A DNA stretch of 64,000 bases, taken from assembly GCA_025531455.1 (NCBI GenBank), contig JAMYHL010000022.1:186001-250000 (forward strand). Direction: 5' to 3'. The translations under genes were made by a program, and so were the position numbers. Below are positions 13,101 to 23,897 of this stretch, one piece after another. The DNA comes from Apiotrichum sp. Y4204. Lineage: Eukaryota > Basidiomycota > Tremellomycetes > Trichosporonales > Trichosporonaceae. The notes beneath the pieces were generated by a model. That model was not told where the DNA came from and ran no database searches. It saw only the letters and a list, made by a program, of their open reading frames with translations. Position 1 is the stretch's first letter; each line of letters opens with the position of its first letter.

Positions 13101-14903
13101 TTAAGGCCGGTTCTTAAACAAGCGCGCACTAATGTCGTCTCCGTATATGTGGCGGCGGATATACTCATTGCGCATGACACCGTTGGGATCCACTCGTGTA
13201 AGGACCTGACGGAACTCGTCAAATCTGGGGTACAGTGACTCGATGGCTTTCGGCGTGAGCGAATGCTCCTTGGCCCAGTGCGGCCGTCCGCCGTGTGCGG
13301 CGCAAATCTCAGCAAAGCGTCCTTGGTATTTCCGGTAGGGAACAGCAAGGCCATAGGGACTAGAAGTCAGTGTCGATTCAAACAAAAGGGCCGCATGGAC
13401 ATACCGGTAGGTGACGACGCCGATCCAGCACGTCTCGCGGCCATATCCGGGGCTAAGCGGGATGTCGTCGGCCTTTGTCCAGCGAATCTCGATGGGGAAA
13501 TGCACACGGATTCCGCTAGGGTCGGCATCCTGCTCGTCGAGGTACGCGCGAAGTTCCTCGAGGACCGCCTTGGCCTCACGCGCATCGACGGCCCACTCGG
13601 TCGTGTACTGCGGGAAAAGGCAGTCAAAGTTGAACACGCGGTAACTGTGGTCGATGACGGTGCCCCCCCCGCGGGCGAGGTACCACGCCCACCGGCCGAC
13701 ATAGGGCGTGAAGTTGCGCGCAAAACGCGAAACAAACAGCAGAAATTGCGTGACGTGAAATCCTAGAAAATGGTCCAGATATGAGCCGGCGGGCTGGGCC
13801 GGCACATATGTGCGGTTCGCACGGGCCACGATCATGCCCTTCCCTGTGGGATACCACCAGACGCGGACGTGCTGCGCCGATCCCTTGATCTCGTCGAGGT
13901 TATCCAGCACCTCGTCGACGGTGTACGCTGTCTTCACCTCCTCCAGGCGGTAGGCGTCCTCGACGCAAATCTCGACGGTGAGGATCAGACCGGTTGCGCC
14001 CAGCCCGCATTGTGACGCGGCGAAGAGGGGCGCGTCCACTGTTGCGCTACAATGCGCCACGGGGGCGCCTGGGAGAGGAAGAATTAGACGCAGAGACTGA
14101 ACATCTGTTGAGATGACAGGATAGTCGACGCCTGATCCGTGCGAGGCGGTGGAAATGAGTCCGCCGATGGTCTGGTCGCTTATGCTTCCAAGGTTACGAA
14201 GCGCGAGAGGAGGCGAAGCGGCTGCGAGCGCCGAGTGCACGTCATGTAGTGTTGTTCCGGCTCGGAAGGTGGCTGTCTTCTTGACATGGTCGATCTGCGG
14301 TCAGCACGGACAAGTAACTGGAACGAGATTATAAAGCACACATCGTCAGACATGCGCTTACAAATATCAGGGAATGAGAAACGTCTGAACACGGAGAGGA
14401 GGCCGGCTTGAGGAATAGTATCCATCAAGGAGGTATGCTGCACAGCCCGCAAATTGACTAAGAACAAGCGTCTTTGTTCCTGGACATCGTTGCCGTAGCG
14501 CGTCCTTACTCAGACAGCCCGGACCCTACCATTCAAAACTCACGTTTACGGCTCCCGAAAAACCCTCCATCCGAACGAGCCATCCGTTGGTGCACGAAAG
14601 ATCACTCGGACTATGTCCCACGCCAACAGGATGCACGCTTGCACCTTCGCGCCGCGCGAGCTCCACAATCTGGCGGCACTCGAGGTCGGTGGTGGGCGCA
14701 AAGACGCGCTGCGGGCGGCACTCGAACGTGCGGGCCCAGTTGGTGAAGCGGGAGAGTGGGGAGCGCGTCGGGACAGATATCGGCTCGAGTGCGATGCGCA
14801 GGTCCTCTGTCGAGATACTAGACAGGTCATGGTCGCCGTCTGGAGGTGCAAGGGTCGTGCCTGTAGTCGACGCGTATGCCGCCGACGTGCCGTTGGCAGC
14901 CAT
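13101..14903 (-). CDS. ALO1: D-arabinono-1,4-lactone oxidase
   Basis: FAD-dependent oxidase that makes D-erythroascorbate from D-arabinono-1,4-lactone with release of H2O2, acting at the mitochondrial outer membrane in yeast. Three exons (14903-14544, 14294-13405, 13359-13101) join in frame to give 502 residues, a normal length for the family. The FAD_binding_4 domain starts in exon 1 with PVGVGHSPSD; the His in GHS is the position that binds FAD covalently in ALO family members. The conserved GSISDQTIGG and TASHGSG motifs follow in exon 2. The C-terminal ALO domain contains the RPHWAK motif characteristic of the family, and the protein ends in KNRP. The first intron is 249 nt, long for this window; reading straight across it gives the expected family pattern, so I do not think it hides an exon. 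Confidence 0.93.
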
Positions 14904-15759
14904 CGTGAAATCGCGCGTTCAGAATCGATGCCTTGGGGCTAATCACCTGTTGCAGGCGCGTGCACTCGTCTGCACGGTGCGAGAGGTGGAGAGAGATGAA
15001 AGGTGAGAAGATGCGACCGATGTTGAAGTGGGCAAGATGTCAAGACTTGGGTTGAAGAGGCTGGAGCAGGTTTGTTGATGACGGATATTCGCGGGGGTGG
15101 ATGTGGACCGGGGTTCGCAATCGATAATTTCTGGGTGACTGTACTGTTCTGGTCTGTAATCGCGCAATCTCCGCGAGCGGATCAACAGCCAGCGGTAACT
15201 AAAATTACACTTGTCGGTCGGTTTGGGTCCGCTTTACCCACCATGCAAAAGGTCCCCGGCTGGCCCGGCTGCTTGGCCCGGCCCGACGCCGTACATTTCC
15301 GACCGTGCCTTCAAGCTTACGCGCACCGTGCACCCTCTGCAGCTCATCGTCATGGGCTTGTCCGCTCCACGATTATATTCATCATCTTCGTCACAGTCTG
15401 GCTGTCATCACCCACTTGTGTAAGGTCGTGAGCGTGTGGAGAATGCTGGCCATTGTGGACGGAGGTGGTGCTGTGCATCGCTGTCTCAGCCCGGCGGTCT
15501 TGTTCAACAGAGCAATCCCTGAGAGGGCGTTGAGATTCCAGATCTCAACGCACAAAATTCCATCGACCCATCGACGTCATACCAAACCTCGTCAAAAGTT
15601 GCCAGACAGTGTCTGTGGGGGTCGTCCCGGTCGTGGTACATTGATACATGGACATTCTCGAAATAGTATTGAACACATGAGCGTCGGACATATGGAACAG
15701 ATGTTAGGGACAGGGTGGCGTGGAACGTCTCGATTGTAAGAGTTGTGGACAACCAGTGC
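14904..15759. other. Region upstream of the lactone oxidase gene
   Basis: This gap separates the start of the lactone oxidase gene from the 3' end of the next minus-strand gene. It should contain the ALO1 promoter and the 3' UTR of the M50B gene. Several short ORFs occur, none with recognisable content. If the last intron of the M50B gene is spliced differently, its stop would move to about 15704. Confidence 0.45.
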
Positions 15760-17084
15760 TTAGGTTGGGAGGAACGCCGCTCTGCTGGTCAGCGAACTCC
15801 AGTCGTGGAATCTTGTACTCACGCATCGCGATACATCCGCTCGGAATCTTTCTTTCGGAGTGAGCTTTGACCAGAATATGCCCATCGAATGCTAGCTCCA
15901 CAGAGATTGACGTACCCGAAACACAATGATACCTGCAAAGATAGCTGCGACGAACACGAGACAGTCGTACACAACCCAGCTAACGAAGAATACTGTTGTC
16001 AGCCAGTGCCGTTAGGTCAGCCTTTGTCAACGCACACGGCGCCGGTTGTCCAGTAATGTCTGAAAACTGGGTGCAGTCGCTAGTATTTGGCTTGTCGAAC
16101 ACCCTCTCGTCGATGTAGTCCCAAACAGGGTAGAAAAGGTTGAAGATGCCTACCAAAAGCACTGCTGTCAGCTCTTCTGTTATTCAAAGTTGAAATTACC
16201 GTAAAAGCGCAGTGCGCTGCCATGGTCGCCGAACCACAGTCCGATAAGTAGCACCTCAAGGCAGAAGACGCTGACAAACGGGCTGGTGCATGAAGTCAAC
16301 AGCTGAGTGTTTTGTGTTCCACTCACATCACCGTATCAGCGCGCACCAGGGGCACAAGCATGGTTATGGCGATAGTAAAGCTTGCGATCTTAGATGCAAC
16401 AATGTCGACTACGCGTCAGGTCTCAATGTTCCGCGGGCGCGCTCACAAGCACAAAACTGTCAATGTCAGTCATAGGGTCGTCGCAACTGTGTTCGGGCAG
16501 TGTGTCCATCTGCACGAGGATCACCAGGCACTCACGACATAGAGAAATCCAATGATACTACTACCCACATATCCCATGAGGAGAGTGATGACTGCCTTGG
16601 CGCTCCAGTGAAGTTTGCCATAACTCGCAGTCGCGTACGGGTTGGCGAGAACACGAGGCACAGTCCGCATAAGGCCCATGATGTGTGTGGCGCCACCAGC
16701 GTTGGGGTCAATACATACGCTCACCACGGTGCCACCGCAGACAATGCCGGCAAGAAGATGGAACATTTCGTGGGTTCCCACTACAAGTAGCTGGAAGTCA
16801 GTCGACCATTTTGAAAGCTTGAACGAATCAGAGCTTTTGATGACCCCAGCGAGCTCCCGGACTCACCCTAATACCAGCAACTGCATCCCGTAGAACAGGG
16901 GCGTTCCAGAAGATACCGGCGACAAGAATCATTACCAATGCGGCGATGATAGTATGTGTCTCTTCATCGAGTCAGCAAGTCCCTCGAGCGCACTGGAAGT
17001 AGACGTACGGAAGGAGTTGGGGCTTTCAAAGCCTCTTGCCGCAGCTGTCGCCGTAATGATTGTAGTATTGACATGTAGCCCCAT
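15760..17084 (-). CDS. M50B-like membrane metalloprotease
   Basis: Multi-pass membrane protein of the peptidase M50B-like family, related in fold to site-2 proteases; its substrate in fungi is unknown to me. The start at 17084 (MGLHVNTTIIT) leads into a first TM segment (IIAALVMILVAGIFW). The zinc motif HExxH follows as GTHEMFHLLAGIVCGG (about 16770-16725), and then CIDPNAGGATHI, where the Asp in DPN corresponds to the third zinc ligand region. Hydrophobic segments continue (VITLLMGYVGSSIIGFLYVV and others), and the family's late motif appears as WDYIDERVFDKPNTSDCTQF (about 16120-16060). There are at least eight introns. One exon near 16440-16455 is very small. The last intron (GTGAGT at about 15822) may or may not be removed, so the end is either 15760 or about 15704. 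Confidence 0.8.
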
Positions 17085-18516
17085 ACTTGATGCTGGGGAG
17101 AGAGGATATCTGGAGCTAGTTGAATGAAGAGCAAACCAAAAGTGCGTGTGGGGCGAGTGGAGAGAGTGGTAGTGTGAATGATGGAATGAGACTGTTACTC
17201 ACTGCTGTTTACATGCGTCGCCGTGCACACACTCAGGTGAAGGGGGTCAGTGCAAACGGTGGCAGAAAGGGGGTACTCGGTGATCAGTGACGTGTGTGGC
17301 CATGTATGGGTTGCTGGCCTGCAGGCCTGCTGGCCTGCTGGAACACACATGTGCGCAGTTGTGAGCGCCTCGAGCGCTCGAGCGCTCGAGCTCCGTGCGG
17401 TTCCCAGGATCGAAGGCTGCACGGACCATGTGCTGCTCATGGAGGTCAGCTAGGTCAGTTATCGGTCAGAGTAGTTGGACCGCAGTACCATAGTCGCTGT
17501 TATCACGCAATTCGTCAGGAATTCACGGTCTCCTGCTCGAAAAGGTCTCGGATTTGCAGGGGTTTCTCGCTTTATGGAGGGGCTCGCACCGGTTAGTAGC
17601 ACGCATCCGCTCGGGGAGTGACCATCCTTTGTTGGGTCGTGCCAACCCATCTCCAATAACCTTTGTAGCACAAGCTGTCCAGCGACAAGCGTGCGTCCAG
17701 CTGTGCCCAGATTGTGGATCGTGTTTGTCTCGAATGCAGGCTGTTGGCGGTCCGCAGAAGATGTTGATATGTTGGTCGATGTCGAGGAAAGATCCCACAG
17801 ATCCACAGATCTGCAAGCCCAGCGACTCATGGATCATGGAGCGTGGTGCAGCAACGTTGCAGATTGGCAGATGAGCGGCTATGCAGCCCATCAGCTCCCA
17901 TCAGTCCATCACCTAGCAGCCCAGCAGATGCGTCGCGCGTCGTTCGCAGGTCGTAGATCGTAGATAAATCGATGATCACTGACAACTGACAGGTTGGACT
18001 GCAAGACGTATGGATCCACGCAGAAGGATCAGTCAGGTTGAGACCATTGATCGTGGTTCATTGAATCATGGAGCCCCACGACCAAGGCGGACAGCCTTTG
18101 CGAAGTCCGATTTGCTCCGCCCTGATGGTGGGAACGCTGCCAGCTGCCAGGCATGCCAGGTGGTTCAGGCGATCAGCCAATCGTTCGGTGATCTGTGCCC
18201 AGTGGAAGCTGTGGTGGCATTAGGTTAGTTTATTACAAAACGTACTTTACTATTGTAATGGGTCGTTAGTGCACTCATTAGAACGTTTTGTGGGCACTGT
18301 AGGTGCAAGAAGGTAGGTGCAAGAAGGCGCGCAGGTCTTGCATAACCACCAACCAGCCAGCAACCAGCGCTCGCGCACTCGCGCCCGCCCAGTCCACAGA
18401 TCTACTACCGGTCTATTGCGACATCAGTTGTCGCGATCACAACCTGTCCGCTCGTCGACGACTAGATTCTCTAGACTTCCCACACTCACCACCAAAACTC
18501 CAAAACCGACAACAAA
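17085..18516. promoter_or_regulatory. Divergent intergenic region with short repeats
   Basis: This 1.4-kb region separates two start codons that point away from each other. It has no credible ORF. It contains repeated GGCCTGC/GCTGGCC units at about 17309-17342, a 22-bp perfect palindrome of CTCGAGCG units at 17369-17390, and a patch of repeated CAGATC/CATCAG words at about 17790-17930. A GTGCAAGAAGG(C/T) duplication is present at about 18303-18330, just before the MIC10 leader. Confidence 0.5.
17369..17392. repeat. Three tandem CTCGAGCG units forming a palindrome
   Basis: The octamer CTCGAGCG occurs three times in a row (the last copy ends CT instead of CG). Positions 17369-17390 read the same on both strands, giving a 22-bp perfect palindrome in the promoter region between the M50B and MIC10 genes. 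It could be a cluster of protein-binding sites or simply a microsatellite. Confidence 0.7.
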
Positions 18517-19203
18517 ATGTCCGCTCCTTCCGCTTCGGCCCCCGTTACCGCTCACGTCGCTTCCGAGGACGTCATTGCCCGCAAGGTTTGTCCCACGACA
18601 CGCTGCCCAATGTTGAACTCCCACTGACGTTCCAGTTTGACAACTGCGTGAGTTTCTTATCGCGCCGGCGGGTTACCTCAACATCTGGATGGCCTGTAGT
18701 GCGATTGGCATTGGCCTCGCCATTGGCCGCCCAGCAACAACCGGCTTTCTGGTGGAAGCTAATGCCAGGCCGCTGACCTGATCGTCAACGCCGGTATCGG
18801 CTTCGGCGTCGGTGTCATCGCGTCTGTCCTCCTCTTTAGGCGTGAGTGTTTAGCAGCATCTTGACGACAATTCCGGATGAAAGGGACCGTTACTGACTTC
18901 TCTCAGGTCGCGGCTGGCCCATTGCGCTCTCGACTGGGTAAGCAAGAACGAGGGCATCATAGCCTCAGCTAACAAGACAGCTTCGGCGCTGGTGTTGCTT
19001 ACTCCAACGTACGTTTCCTCACTGGAGCTGCCTGCGAGCTCTGTTGTTTCTCTACCACATCACATACTCGGCTTCACGAGCTACTCTTCATCTACCCCAG
19101 CTTGTTATTCGCAGTCCCATGGCTAACGCCGCAGTGCAACTACTCTCTCAACCCCCACGTCCTTCCTGGCACGAAGGTTCTCCCTGCCCCCAAGCAGGTC
19201 TGA
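18517..19203 (+). CDS. MIC10: MICOS complex subunit MIC10
   Basis: Small inner-membrane protein that bends the mitochondrial inner membrane at crista junctions as part of MICOS. Six exons (18517-18585, 18636-18647, 18769-18841, 18907-18937, 18981-19008, 19135-19203) total 282 nt and encode 93 residues, the usual size. Family features are all present: the N-terminal SEDVIARKFDNC, a first TM segment with a glycine motif (GIGFGVGVIASVLLF), the basic loop RRRGWP, and a second TM segment with the GxGxG pattern (STGFGAGVAYSNC). The glycine motifs drive Mic10 oligomerisation in yeast. The second exon is only 12 nt. The protein extends about 18 residues past the second TM (PHVLPGTKVLPAPKQV). It is convergent with the small TM protein at 19539. 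Confidence 0.93.
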
Positions 19204-19538
19204 GTCCCGTTCTGGAGAGATGCGGAAAGATATGGATGAGAGATTTGAGACTACGTTCCATCGCCAGTTTAATGACGCGACACATGCGAGGGCATAGAAT
19301 TGCGGTCTATGGTGGGAGTGGTGTGCTACTAACCGAGTGATTCTGGGTCGGGGGCCATGCAAAGAGAAGGGGATCGGAGGGATGATGAGATGATTGTGAC
19401 GGGTCGGCATCGATTGTAGCCAACATAGGGAGAGCTGTCACCTAACCGTTGATGGGGGAGCGTCACAGTGAACTGAGGAGACAGTTATTCAGACAGAGGC
19501 CAGAGGCAATGTGCAAGACCTCGCAGGAGGATGTCCAT
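19204..19538. other. Convergent 3' region between MIC10 and the small TM protein
   Basis: This 335-bp gap lies between two stop codons that face each other, so it holds both 3' UTRs. I see no further gene and no strong terminator structure. Confidence 0.5.
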
Positions 19539-19896
19539 CTACTTCTTCTCCGCCTCCTGTTGCTCCTGCGTCAGCCATGGAGCACCGCCGATAGCCGAGC
19601 CACCTTCCAAGATCGACTCCTTTCCGGAGCTGTTTCCGTCCCCGGCCACTGTACGCGGCGGAATGCGGCGCTGTTCTTCCCCGAGAAATGCTGTAAGAGG
19701 TCAGGATCCGTATTGAATGGCGAGGTGTGTTGCCGGAAGTTGACTCACAACGACGATACAGAATGGCCGAGGTGATGACGAGTAATGGGAACGAGATGAC
19801 GATCGTCTTGCAAGAGTCAGTTTCTGGCTCTTCTCGAATCTCTGTTTGAGGAGCACTCACCCGTAGGCGCTTCGCATCGGCTGTCAACGGGGCCAT
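19539..19896 (-). CDS. Small single-TM protein, 81 residues, likely mitochondrial
   Basis: Three exons (19896-19861, 19806-19749, 19690-19539) total 246 nt and join in frame with GTGAGT donors and AAG/CAG acceptors. The product has a short basic N-terminus (MAPLTADAKRLR), one hydrophobic segment (TIVISFPLLVITSAILY), then RRSFLGEEQRRIPPR and a hydrophilic tail ending in QEQQEAEKK. A short basic head, one TM and LYRR(x)LGEEQRR resemble small fungal mitochondrial inner-membrane or assembly proteins, but I cannot name the family. Placement beside MIC10 is suggestive only. The consistent splice phases are the main evidence that it is a gene. Confidence 0.7.
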
Positions 19897-20502
19897 GTTG
19901 TTTCTCGTCCGCTGTCGGGTCTCACGGGGGACGAGGGCGATGGTACAGTATTGTTGAAAACAACTCTAGCTGATAGCAACCGATGGTTCATCATTACAAT
20001 GTCACAGCAATTTCCGTCTGGTCCAGCCCACAGCAATCTCGCGCAATCTCATCCATTTCCAGAGATCCAGAGTCATGGCTTCACAGCCAGTCGACCCCCA
20101 GGCCCCCAGCCTATCATAACAGGGCTGGCTGGCGCCGGGTGGTGACAGTTGGCCGGGCCGTGGACCGCGCGCCGCGCGCCTCATGGCCTCATACACCAAA
20201 AAAAAAGGACAAAAGGGCGGATTCAAAAAGTAATTGCCCTAGATAAATAGGAGAAGGGGGCCCGGTAAGGTTCCTGAATCTGAGATCAAGCAACCAGCAA
20301 CATTAGCAACCAGGCTAATTACGACTAGGATAACAATACAAGAACAATTTCACAAACTCATGCTTCTGACAACCTGAACCCAGCCGAGTCCAGTCAACAC
20401 AACATAACCTGGCCCCTGCGCCCCCCCGTCCCCTGGCCAACCTGGTCTTGTTCGTCCGCATACGCGCATACGCACATGCGCACATGCGGCATGCAGCAAC
20501 AT

Positions 20503-20534
20503 GGCAACTGGCAACTGGCAACTGGGCAACTGGC
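20503..20534. repeat. GGCAACT tandem repeat
   Basis: Four copies of GGCAACT lie head to tail, the last separated by one extra G. It is directly preceded by an alternating ACGC/CATGCG stretch. It looks like simple-sequence expansion in non-coding DNA. Confidence 0.75.
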
Positions 20535-21051
20535 TTGCCATGGCTGGGCAGCGCGGCAGCCCAGCTAGCCCAACCATTCCATGCCCCTCTTCTTCTCGAT
20601 CTTCTCCATCCTGTCCCCCTCCCCATCTCTCGGTCTCTCTTGCCTCTCGTCCATTTATTACTTCAACTCGTCTCGCGGACCGTTCTCAGAATTGTCCATT
20701 GGACGATTGCATCCACACTTATCATCATCACCATCACCATCACAGCCGCTCTCATTCTTCTCTTCCCTGACACGCTCGCCGTCAACCATCATCTTTACCT
20801 TTTATTCCCACATCTAACCACTCTTCCCTTTCCGTCATCTTGATTCCTTGACTATCCACAAGCCGTTGCTCTTACATCTACTCCCCACTCCTCATTGTTG
20901 TCTCATCCGTCATCTCCCTTGACACCAATATCTACTAAGAAACGCGTGAACGGTTTGACCATTCAACCCACCGCTTCCCCTCGTAACACCCAGCTTGGGA
21001 ATCCACTTCGCCTGCCTGATCTGTTGTGAACGGGAGCCACACTGAAGATTG

Positions 21052-21111
21052 GTAAGAATTGAACCTTTACCTATATTGCGTTAATCATTGTTCTAACCTT
21101 TTCTCAAGCAG
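21052..21111 (+). other. Probable 5' UTR intron of the RNase H/RRM gene
   Basis: A GTAAGA donor at 21052, a TCTAACC branch-like sequence and a CAAGCAG acceptor define a 60-nt intron ending 41 nt before the ATG at 21153. No ATG occurs between the acceptor and that start codon. Confidence 0.6.
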
Positions 21112-21152
21112 AAGCAAGCTGCTTTTAATCTCCAAGAACGCGCCCATTGTCG

Positions 21153-23897
21153 ATGAGTGGCTTCAACGGTGGGGGGTTCCCCCCTCGTGGTCCTGGTCGG
21201 TACTCGCCATCTAATCCAGTGTATGGCGACGCATCGCAGTTCCGGCCTCCCCCACCAGGATTTCCACCAGGGCCGCCACCGCCTGGATCATTCCCCCCAT
21301 TCCCGCCCGGGTCGGCAGGGGGATACAACATGCCTCCAACTCCAACTACTTTCCATTCACCGTATGACGAATACAACCCCAGTGGTCTGTCACCACCACC
21401 GCCCCCAAAATTCCCGCCATTCGAGCCTGGTCGTAAGCCGACCATCGATACCGATGTATACGACCCCTACCAGCCTAGCCAGCCCAGCGCATTCAACGCC
21501 AGCACACCCAAATTAACGGCTCCTGTCGGCGGTCCTCTTTCCGCAGCCCCTTTATCCGCGATGCCTCCCATGTCAGCTCGATCGAGTAGCTTTGGCAGTA
21601 AAATGCCACCTTTCCCACAAAAGCGCTCTGGGAGCGAGGGGGGCCACGACTTGCCACTACTCACTGCCCCAACGACTGCGAAGATAGGCGATCACACAAC
21701 GACAATCTTCTCCCTTCCTCCTAGTCATTTGCCTATCACCAAGTATGTGAGCGTCAACCCCGGCGATGCCGTCGACATACATCGCGCTCTTTGCCAGAGT
21801 GGGAACGCGACATCCGTCTGGTACGCTGCTGCCTCCAACCGTGCTGGCGAAGGTTGGGGATCCGCGATAGAATGGAATCTTGAGACAAGTATGTCAGGCG
21901 CCAAACTTCGCACGTGTGTTGGTATGACGGACACCCTCGGGACTGAGCTCGGCGCGATTATCAAAGCGGTGGAAGGTTTCTCGGACCAGCTTCAGCACTC
22001 GATTCGCTACAAGAAGCCCATGTCACACCAATTCATACTTTTCTGCAACTCACCGGCCGCCATTGTGAGCATCGACACTTCTTCGCGCCCCGAAAGCATT
22101 CAGTTTTGCAAAATGTGGCGCAGCATCTGCACCGACTTCCTCAAGGCTCATTTGACTCTGGTCTACCTCCCGACCGGTAGCCAGGTTGAAGGCTCTGTGC
22201 TGGCCCAGAAGATCGCCAATGTCGCCTCCTCCAACAGCTACAATAAGCGCCGAAGGGACCGCACTATCGATGAGATATACAATCGCCCTGGGGGCGGTGA
22301 GCCCGCACCGAGCGGCAGCTCTGAGGCTGGGCCATGGCAACGTGGAGATGCTGATCCCTCGCATCGCAAGTCACCGTTTGAGCGCCCCAAACCGCTGCCT
22401 ACTCCTGAACCGCTCGCATCTCCACCTCTTCATGATCCGTCGCCTCGCCCTTCAATTTCTGCTCCTTCAGAGCCCCCTTCAGCGCCTCTCGAAGCTGAGG
22501 ATGAACCGCTGCAACCTCGACCGGGTGCACTTTGCGTTACTCAGTGGGTTCATTCTGTCGGACAAGTCACTGACCCGCAGCTTCCCCGATACGATTTCGG
22601 CAAAGGACCTCGGCATCTTGTTTGCTCAATTCGGTGACATGTGCGTTCAATCTTACTATCTGACTGACCTCAGCCAATTTGTGGACATCTTCTCCATTCC
22701 GACAATTCAGACTCGCTTCGCGTTTGTGGCGTACGCGGATCCCAGGGTATCGTGCCCTGCTGCTGTTGCGGCCCTTCATCGCAAGCGGATCAACCTTGAC
22801 ACTCCATTTGCTCGCGAAAATGCCGACGACCTTGCCAGCTGGAAAGGCTTCAACGGCGTCCTTACTATTGAGGAGGCAGACTCTGACAGGCTCATCCCGC
22901 TCGGCGTTGCCAAGTACTTCCCCGGACTACCTGAATACGCCACCAGTGTCCGTCGCCGCGAAGGTTCAACCGAGTCCGGCAAGCGTGACCGGGACGTCAA
23001 GCAAACGTGAGCAAGCCTCAAGCTGTACAAGCTGACATCAGATCCGGTCGCAGTCCCTCCCCGAAGAAGCGCAAGACCTTGGGCGTTCCTTCTGACAGCG
23101 CTGAAGCCAACGTGCCTTCTAACTCTCACTCGGCGGCTTCTTGGCCTGCTGACGGCAAACCCTCTGCCACTTATGATGATGGATCTCACCGGTCTCATTC
23201 TCATTCTCACGCTGTTCCCCCTAAGCCCTCCACCTCTCTGACTGGCTCACACGCACCTGAGTCGTCATCAGCCTCATCCTCCGCGCCAATGGCCAAGCTG
23301 CAACTTACGACGACGTCCGAACTTGAAGCGCCACTCACCTTGAGCGCCAAGACGCTACGCGGTCAACTAAACCTCGTTCAAAAGGTCTTTGTCAAACATG
23401 ATATGAGCAACTGGATTGCCCATAGCTGTTTGATTGCCACCGACCTCGATCATGCTCGGCGTCAACTGCAAGATGACTTGTACGCTACGGACGACGCGTC
23501 TCTCATCGGGGCAGACCTCGAACGCACCCTTGACGGCCGAGGATTCTCGGCTACTCGTATCGACGCGTTTGTGGGAAAGGTTCTCAAAGTGCTTGATGGT
23601 ATTGCGTCCGCCGATGAGGCAGAGGCCGGCGGTCCAGCCGGAGCCCTATCCGAAGACCCTGCCGCCACTGCCGCCTTGGAGACCGAACTGCAGGACGCTC
23701 TTTCCCCTTATCCTGCACAAACCCGCGATGCCATGAAAGCCGCAGCCATCGTCCTCGAGTATCTTCATCAAGGCAAGGACGAGCAGGAGAAGAAGCGTCT
23801 ACAGGTGGAGCGACGCGTCGGTGTCCTGCAAGGCATGGTCAAGATAGGAGAGCAGGTCAGTAAGGTGGTTAGCTTCCTCTTGGCAGATAGCCAGTGA
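21153..23897 (+). CDS. Protein with degenerate RNase H-like domain and an RRM-like domain
   Basis: The start is the ATG at 21153 (MSGFNGGGFPPRG). The first ~170 residues are Pro/Gly-rich. Residues about 210-370 look like an RNase H fold: a first strand with WGSAIEWN, a helix with GTELGAIIKAVEGF, a strand with QFILFCNSPAAIVSID, and a last part with LVYLPTGSQVEGSVLAQKIA. The catalytic Asp positions appear changed (CNS instead of a DS motif, SVL instead of AD), so it is probably inactive. A basic patch KRRRDR follows. A second part, in another frame from about 22581, resembles an RRM (AKDLGILFAQFG and RFAFVAYADPR), split by a 33-nt intron. A 35-nt intron at 23007-23041 leads to the last exon, which has a nuclear signal-like SPKKRK and a helical C-terminus. 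The join between the first and second parts is uncertain: an acceptor at 22580 is good, and donors of the right phase are GTTTGA at 22376 or a GC donor at 22511. A nuclear RNA-binding role is an inference. Confidence 0.65.

Larger units (their letters stand above)
19897..21152. promoter_or_regulatory. Divergent intergenic region with 5' leader of the RNase H/RRM gene
   Basis: This 1.26-kb gap holds the promoters of the small TM gene and the RNase H/RRM gene. It contains alternating GCATACGC/CACATGCG words at 20457-20487, GGCAACT repeats at 20503-20534, and a long CT-rich tract (about 20580-20900) typical of fungal promoters and leaders. ORFs across the CT tract are low-complexity and not convincing. 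Confidence 0.5.

Noticed and set aside
22525..22580. 56-nt intron with a GTGCAC donor in the RNase H/RRM gene
   Set aside because: Removing it shifts the downstream exon into a frame that does not encode the RRM.
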